Below, one piece after another: positions 34,523-41,104 of a DNA stretch of 41,104 nucleotides. The notes beneath the pieces were generated by a model that searched no databases, was not told the DNA's origin, and was given only the letters and a program-made list of their open reading frames with translations. Source of the DNA: an uncultured Porphyromonadaceae bacterium (GTDB taxonomy: Bacteria; Bacteroidota; Bacteroidia; Bacteroidales; Muribaculaceae); the NCBI GenBank assembly GCA_902461565.1, contig CABPYL010000029.1, positions 1-41,104 of the forward strand. The letters run 5' to 3'. The first letter of the stretch is position 1. Each line of letters starts with the position of its first letter. A program made the translations under genes and the position numbers.

Positions 34523-34796
34523 ATTAGATTAAAAAGCGTTTAGAAACGTGAATTTTTTCCGGCTGCAAAATAACCACTCAATTCAGAAGGAACGTGAGAA
34601 AAAAATCCCCCAATAAAGGGCGTTTTTCTGATTTTTCAGCATTTTCAAGGCATCTCGAAGCCGCTATGTCATAGAATCAGAATTTCCACCTCTTTTGTAC
34701 GAAAATACGCTCCATGCCCTGACGTTACAAATCGTAAATTCGCAACAACATTTTAATACACTTTCAATTGCATTTCCCAAAAACAGATCTGATGCC
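34523..34796. promoter_or_regulatory. Divergent control region between operon and regulator
   Basis: This gap of 274 bases between the minus-strand PUL and the + strand regulator gene must contain both promoters. I see AT-rich sequence, an imperfect inverted repeat (34597-34629), a small palindrome CTGATTTTTCAG (34628-34639), and near-matches to the -7 box (TTATTTTG on the minus strand at 34566-34573; TAAATTCG on the + strand at 34735-34742). No promoter is certain. If the regulator uses a TTG start at 34695, part of this gap is coding. Confidence 0.6.
34597..34629. repeat. Imperfect inverted repeat in the divergent control region
   Basis: AGAAAAA (34597-34603) pairs with TTTTTCT (34623-34629), and CCC (34607-34609) with GGG (34618-34620), with an internal loop between. 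It could be an operator, or a terminator-like leader structure in either direction. Confidence 0.45.
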
Positions 34797-37700
34797 ATGC
34801 ACTATGTTTTTTGCCCCGCCACAGTAGTAGCTTTTTTAATGTTTTTAATTCCGGCACGTTCTGTAGCTATCCCGGCAGTGGCAACGACATACTTCAAAGT
34901 TTTTGACCTTGCAAGTGGATTACCAGACAATTCCGTAAACGACATCACCGAGGATAATCTCGGCTTTATATGGGTTGCAACTTGGAACGGTCTGGCCAGG
35001 CTCGACGGTAAAAACATAACCACGTACCGCTGCGCCGAGGATGGCTCAACTATCTCGAACAACATGGTTAGGTGTCTTTTTCCTACTGAAACAGGCCTAT
35101 GGGTAGGCACAGACCAGGGTATTGATTTCTTCCGTTTTTCGGACTGTCGCTTTTTTCACGGATTCAGAAAAACGGGCAGTGGTGAACTGGAAATGATTAA
35201 AAACCGTGTCAGCCGTATTTTCGGCAACGACAGATACCTGTTTATTCTTACCGGTGACGGCGATATTCTCAGACTGGACCTGAAAGAAGAAAGACGCAGC
35301 GAGAAAGACATTGTGTTCTCAATTATCGCACGCCCGAACAGTAGAATTTATGCAGACCTTGTTCCTTTCACCAACGGCCGCATAATGGCGGCATCCAATG
35401 AAGGGGTAACGGTTCTTTCGCACAACGGCGAAAGTGAACTGCTGCACAATACCCTCCCCCGTCCCTTCGACAACAATATCAATATCTACTGCGATACCAT
35501 ATATAATAAAGTATACATCGGTTCCGGCATTGGCTGTCCTATGACTGTGCACGACATTGTTTCGACCGACGGCAAGCTATCAGCTGCGAGCAGCCACAGC
35601 ATAGACGGCCTGATGAAAATAGCCGCTACAGATGACGGCGTTTACCTCGCTACCGACGGCAGCGGACTATACCACATAGACCGACGCAGCGGTGAGCAAG
35701 TACATTACCGACCCAACAATCCCAATTTCCCATGCGACGCGCTGTATACCGTCTTCGTAGACAGCTACAAGAACGTATGGTGCGGCAGCTATCGCCACGG
35801 CCTGTTTATGGCGTCACACGAACTGAACACCTACACCGTATCCAGCCTCTCGTCAGGCTCTATAAGCTACGACATCGTTACTGCCATAAGCCCCGTTGAT
35901 GACAAACTGTTCCTCGGCCTCGACGGCGGCGGTCTGGATGTCTACGACACCAAGACAGGCCGTTCCAGGAATTTCAATTCCTCAAATTCCTCCTTGCCCG
36001 GACCAAACATAGTGTCGCTGCTCTACGACGGCAACCTTATCTGGGGCGTAGACTATTCCGGCGGCCTTTTCGAGATGTCGCCACAGACCTACGAAATACA
36101 GACCCATCCCACCGCACAGAACGCGAACAGAAACGCCAAATACTGGGTGATTGCCGATGACGGACTGGGCAACATCTGGATAGGCCAGACTTCGCTGCTA
36201 ATTTTCAATAAAGCCACGCATACTTTTACCGAAGTACAAGGTGCTACCGGATGCGCCGTAATGTCGATTGTGGATGGCGGCGACTTCATGTGGGTCGGCA
36301 CCCGCGACAGTGGCATATTCAAAGTAAACAAGAGAACGCACAAGATAGAAGAACGATATTCCGATAGCCCGTCGAAAGGCGGCGTGAAAGTTCCTGGATA
36401 CCATGCAAAATTCCTATTTATCGACTCATACGGCATCCTGTGGGCAAACATAGCCAACAAATATTTCTGCTCGATATCCCCCGGCAAGGACAGTGTTCCC
36501 GTATTCTACGACGCATCCAATGGCCTGGGCAACAGACATGTCCTTTCAATGATTGAGGACGAAGACAAAAACCTGTGGCTCGGTACCGACAACGGTCTGT
36601 ACAAATACATTCGTGCCCGCAATACATTTGTACGCCGAAACAATTCCAGGATGCCCTCCAGCTACACTCCGCAGGCAACAGCTTATGCCGGCGGCAATAT
36701 CTATTTCGGCACCACCTCAGGCTTGCTCAGTTTCAAACCCGATGACTATAACCGCAATTCCGAACAGATTCAGACAGTCTTTACGGGCATACGCATTCTC
36801 GACGAGGAATATACCGAAATCCCCCTATATACACACGGGGACAAGAGAATTGAGCTGAATGCCGACCAAAACTTCTTTATAATCAACTTTTCTGCGCCGG
36901 ACATGTCGAATTCCGAACAAATGCAGTTTGAATGCCGTCTCGATGGCCTTGAAGATATCTGGCACGACGCCAGCGCGATACGTTCGGCCACATACACCAA
37001 TGTTCCAGCCGGCGATTACACACTGCTTGTAAAGCACACCAACCCCGACGGCTCCTGGACGGAACCTGTATGCTTAGACATCAACATAAAACCGCACTGG
37101 TACGACACAAACTGGATGCGGGTAATATGGCTCGTACTTATCCTCGCGTTTGTTGCACTTTCGATGTCGATATGGAGCAAATACATAAAAAACACCGAAA
37201 AAACAAAACTCGTGGAGATTGAGCGCGATTCAATCAAACAGCTCAACGATGCCAAACTTAATTTCTACGCAAACATCACGCACGAACTTCGTACGCCGTG
37301 CTTCCTTATATCTGCCCAGATTGAAGAACTATTCGATTCTGGCCGACAGTCGGTACCAGTAAGCTCGCTTGTAGGCGTCTACCGAAACTCGGCCAAGCTC
37401 AATAAGTTAATCAACCACATAATCGACTTCCGCAAAAACGATACAGGTAATCTTCAGCTTAATCCGTATAAAATCGAACTCGTCAGCTTTCTGAAAGGTA
37501 TAACAAGCGACTACGAACAGCTGTGCCGACAGAAATCGCATCAGTTCACGTTCATGCACGACACGCCACCCATCGAGGTCGACGCCGACCCCGATAAACT
37601 GGAACAGATTGTGAGCAACCTGATATCAAATTCCTATAAATACACCCCAAAAGGCGGTATAATAGAACTTGCCGTACGCGATAAAGGCGACAAAGTTGTT

Positions 37701-38789
37701 ATCTCCATAACAGACAACGGCATAGGCATCGTAGAAAAACTGCAGAGCAAGATATTCGAGCCTTTCTACCGCACCGAACGAGGCAGGAGTCAAGGCCCCG
37801 GCGACGGCATTGGTCTTGCATTTGTAAAACAGCTGGTAGAACTGCATCACGGCACAATAACCGTAGAAAGCCGAGTAAACGAGGGCTCCGTATTCACTGT
37901 AACTCTCCCCAAAGTACAGGGAAAAGACATCGAAGGAGTACATAACGGCCGAGAGCGCAGCCTCCAGCCCATCCTGCCGTTGGCCGACGGGCAATCAATA
38001 CCGGATGACAATCTGAAAATACATAACCCTACGGCTATACGCTCCATGCTCATTGTTGACGACAATCCGCAGATTCTGACGCTATTGGGGCATGTGTTCG
38101 ATGACGAATACTCCGTAAGTACCGCTTCCGACGGCAAAGAAGCGTTCGAAATGGCAAAAGAAGGGGATTTCGACGTTATTATAACTGACCTTAAGATGCC
38201 AGAAATAGACGGGCATACGCTTACAAGCATGCTACGGGCAAACGGAGCGACCAAGAAAACTAAAATTGTAATTTTCTCGGCAGTAACATCCGAAGAAGAT
38301 GTCCTCAGTGCCTACAAAGAAGGCGTGGACATATTCATTACCAAACCGACATCGCTCAAACTTCTACGCATGCAGGTTGATCGTCTGTTCGAGGAAACTG
38401 CGGCCGACCACACCATAAAAGAGCCTCAAGGCGGTGTCTACAACCGTGAGGAACAGAAGTTTCTGATGAAATGCCGCAGCATAATCGACGAATGCATGAC
38501 CGACGAAAACTTCGGCATAGACATGCTCGCCGGACGTCTTGCAATGAGCCATTCTTCACTCTACAAGAAAATCAGACGCATGACCGGCATGTCGCTTATC
38601 GAATTTATCAACGAATACCGTATATACAAAGCCGTGGCAATGTTCCGCAACGGCAACACCAACGTGCAGAAAGTTGCCGAAGCGTGTGGGTTCAGGGACA
38701 TAAAAACATTCCGGGAGACATTCAAGCGCAAGATGGACATTCCGCCAAAGCAATTCATCCTTAAAATGAACAATCCATCAGCAGAATAG
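34797..38789 (+). CDS. Hybrid two-component system sensor/regulator (HTCS)
   Basis: This one-protein signalling system (1330 aa from the ATG at 34797, MHYVFCPATVVAFLMFLIPA; a TTG at 34695 would add 34 residues without helping the signal sequence) carries, in order: a periplasmic double propeller of Reg_prop repeats (about residues 40-690; GLPDNSVNDITEDNLGFIWV, DKNLWLGTDNGLYKY), a Y_Y_Y domain (about 710-760), one membrane helix (about 772-794), HisKA with His829 in NITHELRTP, HATPase (N box EQIVSNLISNSYKYT, DNGIGI, GDGIGLAFVKQL), a receiver domain with Asp1131 in VIITDLKMPEIDGH, and an AraC-type DNA-binding domain (about 1230-1326). It senses an oligosaccharide in the periplasm and switches on the neighbouring PUL. 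The ligand is not readable from sequence; arabinogalactan fragments are expected from context. Confidence 0.97.
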   Translation: MHYVFCPATVVAFLMFLIPARSVAIPAVATTYFKVFDLASGLPDNSVNDITEDNLGFIWVATWNGLARLDGKNITTYRCAEDGSTISNNMVRCLFPTETGLWVGTDQGIDFFRFSDCRFFHGFRKTGSGELEMIKNRVSRIFGNDRYLFILTGDGDILRLDLKEERRSEKDIVFSIIARPNSRIYADLVPFTNGRIMAASNEGVTVLSHNGESELLHNTLPRPFDNNINIYCDTIYNKVYIGSGIGCPMTVHDIVSTDGKLSAASSHSIDGLMKIAATDDGVYLATDGSGLYHIDRRSGEQVHYRPNNPNFPCDALYTVFVDSYKNVWCGSYRHGLFMASHELNTYTVSSLSSGSISYDIVTAISPVDDKLFLGLDGGGLDVYDTKTGRSRNFNSSNSSLPGPNIVSLLYDGNLIWGVDYSGGLFEMSPQTYEIQTHPTAQNANRNAKYWVIADDGLGNIWIGQTSLLIFNKATHTFTEVQGATGCAVMSIVDGGDFMWVGTRDSGIFKVNKRTHKIEERYSDSPSKGGVKVPGYHAKFLFIDSYGILWANIANKYFCSISPGKDSVPVFYDASNGLGNRHVLSMIEDEDKNLWLGTDNGLYKYIRARNTFVRRNNSRMPSSYTPQATAYAGGNIYFGTTSGLLSFKPDDYNRNSEQIQTVFTGIRILDEEYTEIPLYTHGDKRIELNADQNFFIINFSAPDMSNSEQMQFECRLDGLEDIWHDASAIRSATYTNVPAGDYTLLVKHTNPDGSWTEPVCLDINIKPHWYDTNWMRVIWLVLILAFVALSMSIWSKYIKNTEKTKLVEIERDSIKQLNDAKLNFYANITHELRTPCFLISAQIEELFDSGRQSVPVSSLVGVYRNSAKLNKLINHIIDFRKNDTGNLQLNPYKIELVSFLKGITSDYEQLCRQKSHQFTFMHDTPPIEVDADPDKLEQIVSNLISNSYKYTPKGGIIELAVRDKGDKVVISITDNGIGIVEKLQSKIFEPFYRTERGRSQGPGDGIGLAFVKQLVELHHGTITVESRVNEGSVFTVTLPKVQGKDIEGVHNGRERSLQPILPLADGQSIPDDNLKIHNPTAIRSMLIVDDNPQILTLLGHVFDDEYSVSTASDGKEAFEMAKEGDFDVIITDLKMPEIDGHTLTSMLRANGATKKTKIVIFSAVTSEEDVLSAYKEGVDIFITKPTSLKLLRMQVDRLFEETAADHTIKEPQGGVYNREEQKFLMKCRSIIDECMTDENFGIDMLAGRLAMSHSSLYKKIRRMTGMSLIEFINEYRIYKAVAMFRNGNTNVQKVAEACGFRDIKTFRETFKRKMDIPPKQFILKMNNPSAE

Positions 38790-38866
38790 ATCGAACAATT
38801 TTAACATAAATGGTGTTGTAATAACTGAGATATTAACATCATTTTAACAAAACATTAATTCGATTT

Positions 38867-39031
38867 ATGGAAAAGAAATATGTATGTGAGGTATGCGACT
38901 GGATTTACGACCCAGAAACCGGAGACCCTGATAACGGCATCAAACCAGGCACGTCGTTCGACGACTTACCCGACGACTGGACATGCCCCGTCTGCGGCGT
39001 CGGCAAAGACCAGTTCAAACTGGTAGAATAA
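38867..39031 (+). CDS. Rubredoxin
   Basis: This protein of 54 aa starts MEKKYVCEVCDWIYDPETGD and contains DDWTCPVCGVGKDQF. The iron is bound by Cys7, Cys10, Cys40 and Cys43 (two CxxC knuckles). It is a cytoplasmic one-electron carrier of anaerobes, often used by peroxide- and superoxide-reducing enzymes. The length is standard. It lies 77 bases after the regulator gene; that gap holds repeated TTAACA words and AT-rich sequence but no clear terminator, so its own promoter is likely but not proven. It is followed by a strong terminator. It probably has no role in the polysaccharide locus. Confidence 0.97.
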   Translation: MEKKYVCEVCDWIYDPETGDPDNGIKPGTSFDDLPDDWTCPVCGVGKDQFKLVE

Positions 39032-39057
39032 GCTGTCTTTTTTCCGCAGTGATAATA

Positions 39058-39088
39058 ATAGCCGCCCCAAAGGACGGCTATCTTTTTT
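39058..39088 (+). terminator. Intrinsic terminator after rubredoxin
   Basis: ATAGCCG (39058-39064) pairs with CGGCTAT (39075-39081), followed by CTTTTTT. The T-run reaches into the stop codon of the convergent GH3 gene (39087-39089). In the other direction the hairpin has no T-run, though it may still slow minus-strand transcription. Confidence 0.88.
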
Positions 39089-41104
39089 ATTTGTATGAGA
39101 ATTGCACTGAGGAACGGATATCGGTTGAGGATGCTCCAATCATTGCTCTGAACTTACCCGGTTCGGCAATCCATTCATGCCTGGAATCATCGAAAAATTT
39201 AAGATCATCCGGTGTGATTGTGAAAGACACCTCTTTTGTCTCACCGGGTGCAAGTGTGATTTTCCGAAATCCCTTGAGTTCCTTTACAGGCCGCGGCAGA
39301 GAGGATTTTTCGTCCCGGATATAAAGCTGGACAATCTCTTTGCCCTCGACACTTCCGGTATTTGTAACCGGAATAGTAACCGTAACGGTTCCATCGGGCG
39401 CCATATCTTTTGAGGAAAGTGTTGCGTTACCATATTTGAAAGTGGTATAGCTTAATCCGTAGCCAAAGGGGAACAAGGCCGGAATATTCCTGGTGTCATG
39501 CCAGCGGTAACCCACAAGAATATCTTCAATATACTCCTGCTGAGGGTCGTTACCGGCGCTCACGTCGGCACCCTTGAGGTCTGCGGCTGCATTTCCGGCA
39601 GTCGCGCCTTCGATACCAGGATAAGATATCTCACCGAAATAATGCGCACCATTGTCCTCAAGTTTCTTAGGGAACGAGAAAGGCAACTTACCGCTTGGAT
39701 TGACCTTTCCTGATATCACATCGGCCATTGACGGACCAATCATCGTTCCGAGGTACCAGCTCTGCAGAACAGCCGGCACTTTATCGAGCCAAGGCATTGC
39801 ATAGGCGTTGCCGGATACATTTGCAACGATAAGATTGGGATTCACCGCTGCAAGTTCCTCTATCAGTTTATCCTGATTCCAGGGCAGATTATATTCGCGG
39901 CGGTCGGTAGATTCACAATCCTGAAACCCGTTTTTATTCAGTCCGCCAATATATATGACGACATCGGCATCCTCTGCCATACCGACAGCCTCGTTGCGCA
40001 AAGAATCAAGAATTGCAGCAGGTATGATCTCCTCGGCATCGTACATCGGGCGTCCCGTGCGATAACCTTCGGCAAATTTCACTCCTTCGCCATAAATGCC
40101 GCGTATCGCATCCAACGGCGAGAACATATCTTTCACTTTAAGTTCCGAAGAACCGCCGCCGTCGGTGAGTTTGCGCACAGCATTTTCACCCACAACAAGG
40201 ATATTAGGCGTATTCGTCGGATCGAGCGGCAGGATACCATTGTTTTTCAACAGAACGATTGCTTCATCTCCTATCTGCTTGGCGGCTGCATAATGTTCAG
40301 GCGTAGTGAGCGAGCCGAAAGGCTTGCCAGTGTTCATCGATGTGCGGAATATAAGACGGAGAATACGACGAGCCTTATCGTTTACGGTAGATTCCGACAC
40401 TTCGCCGCTTTTTATCATATTGAGATACGGGTCGGCAAGATAGTAGTCATTATAACCGAATTCCGATTCGGATGTAAGGCCGTTTGTGAATGAACCCATT
40501 TCGATATCAAGCCCGTTGAGCGCCGCCTGCTTCGTATCATGAGCACCACCCCAGTCGGTAACGACCACTCCGTCAAAGCCCCATTCTCCGCGGAGAATAT
40601 CGTTGAGCAAACGGGAATTGTGGCAACAGTGTTCATCCCATATTTTATTATAGGCGCCCATTATGCTCCAGGCGCCGCCATCCTGCACGGCGCGTTTGAA
40701 AGCCGGAAGATAGATTTCGTACAGCGCGCGGTCTGAGACTTTTACATTGATATTGCCACGCCACTTCTCCTGATTGTTAAGAGCGAAATGTTTCACACAT
40801 GCCGCGACACCGTTTTTCTGGAGTTCCTGTATGTAAGGGACAACCATTTCACCGGCGAGATAAGGATCCTCGCCCATATACTCGAAGTTACGGCCATTGA
40901 GAGGGGTGCGGTAAATGTTGACGCCCGGGCCAAGGAGTATGTCTTTTTCGCGATAACGGGCTTCTTCGCCCACATTCTTGCCATACAGAGCCGACATTTC
41001 GGGATTCCAAGTAGCGGCCAGAGCTGTAAGGGCCGGAAATGCTGTAATAGAGTCGTTTGTCCAGTTGGCATATCCCCAGTCGTTCCAGTTGATTTCAGCG
41101 CGCA
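39087..41104 (-). CDS. GH3 beta-glycosidase, N-terminus outside the window
   Basis: The visible part is about 671 residues; the frame stays open to the right edge (RAEINWNDWGYANW..., TALAATWNPEMSALYG), so the start and any signal peptide lie beyond it. The GH3 barrel is clear: GRNFEYMGEDPYLAGEM, VKHFALNNQE and GVVVTDWGGAHD, whose Asp (codon near 40556) is the nucleophile. The second GH3 domain (IVLLKNNGILPLD) and a C-terminal fibronectin-like domain (VTNTGSVEGKEIVQLYIRD) follow. The substrate could be a beta-glucoside, beta-xyloside or similar; I cannot tell. It converges on rubredoxin and is separated from the PUL by two + strand genes, so it may belong to another operon starting to the right. 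Confidence 0.95.
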   Translation of the reverse strand, partial: RAEINWNDWGYANWTNDSITAFPALTALAATWNPEMSALYGKNVGEEARYREKDILLGPGVNIYRTPLNGRNFEYMGEDPYLAGEMVVPYIQELQKNGVAACVKHFALNNQEKWRGNINVKVSDRALYEIYLPAFKRAVQDGGAWSIMGAYNKIWDEHCCHNSRLLNDILRGEWGFDGVVVTDWGGAHDTKQAALNGLDIEMGSFTNGLTSESEFGYNDYYLADPYLNMIKSGEVSESTVNDKARRILRLIFRTSMNTGKPFGSLTTPEHYAAAKQIGDEAIVLLKNNGILPLDPTNTPNILVVGENAVRKLTDGGGSSELKVKDMFSPLDAIRGIYGEGVKFAEGYRTGRPMYDAEEIIPAAILDSLRNEAVGMAEDADVVIYIGGLNKNGFQDCESTDRREYNLPWNQDKLIEELAAVNPNLIVANVSGNAYAMPWLDKVPAVLQSWYLGTMIGPSMADVISGKVNPSGKLPFSFPKKLEDNGAHYFGEISYPGIEGATAGNAAADLKGADVSAGNDPQQEYIEDILVGYRWHDTRNIPALFPFGYGLSYTTFKYGNATLSSKDMAPDGTVTVTIPVTNTGSVEGKEIVQLYIRDEKSSLPRPVKELKGFRKITLAPGETKEVSFTITPDDLKFFDDSRHEWIAEPGKFRAMIGASSTDIRSSVQFSYK

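Noticed and set aside
34695..34796. A TTG start giving 34 more residues to the hybrid regulator
   Set aside because: The ATG at 34797 gives a good signal sequence directly; the extra residues look like leader sequence. It remains possible.
1..41104. CRISPR arrays, tRNA or rRNA genes
   Set aside because: I found no regularly spaced repeats and no cloverleaf or rRNA-like sequence on reading the window.

Overview
The window looks like the chromosome of a gut Bacteroidales bacterium. I favour the Muribaculaceae (S24-7) because several secreted enzymes end in a short 'VYNL.G.RV...G.YIV' domain that I associate with that group; this is inference, not a database match. The signs of the order are direct: a SusC/SusD pair, a hybrid two-component sensor/AraC regulator, almost no Shine-Dalgarno sequences, and gene-dense enzyme clusters.

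Layout. Positions 1-55 hold the end of a + strand gene followed by a terminator. From 137 to 34522 nearly everything is on the minus strand and forms one very large polysaccharide utilisation locus (PUL), read from right to left: GH43 exo-galactanase-like enzyme, SusC, SusD, a carbohydrate-binding protein, GH16, GH128-like, double GH43, GH51, GH127, BNR-4 propeller protein (candidate lyase), GH43-GH35-CBM32 fusion, GH105-DUF2264 fusion, then kduD, a lone PTS-type EIIC permease, kduI, kdgK, a second GH51, kdgA, DUF4861 and a small unknown ORF. Divergently from the first GH43 runs the + strand hybrid sensor/regulator (34797-38789), then rubredoxin (38867-39031). A GH3 enzyme on the minus strand runs off the right edge.

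How it fits together. The best reading is a PUL for type II arabinogalactan (arabinogalactan protein glycans). GH16 and GH43 enzymes would attack the beta-1,3-galactan backbone, GH35 the beta-1,6-galactose side chains, GH51/GH43 the alpha-arabinofuranose and GH127 the beta-arabinofuranose. The BNR-4 protein would open terminal Rha-GlcA by elimination, and the GH105-DUF2264 fusion would remove unsaturated and possibly saturated glucuronate. The unsaturated uronate would then pass through KduI, KduD, KdgK and KdgA to pyruvate and glyceraldehyde-3-phosphate.

Most notable. KduI, normally cytoplasmic, carries a clean signal peptide placed directly before its normal N-terminus. It is translationally coupled to a lone galactitol-type EIIC permease, and KduD, KdgK and KdgA have no signal peptide. 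This suggests a split pathway: isomerisation in the periplasm, import of the isomer by the EIIC protein, reduction in the cytoplasm. An IS982-family element (9022-10057) has landed in what was a 27-bp gap between the enzyme half and the uronate half of the operon. Its transposase gene carries a one-base frameshift.
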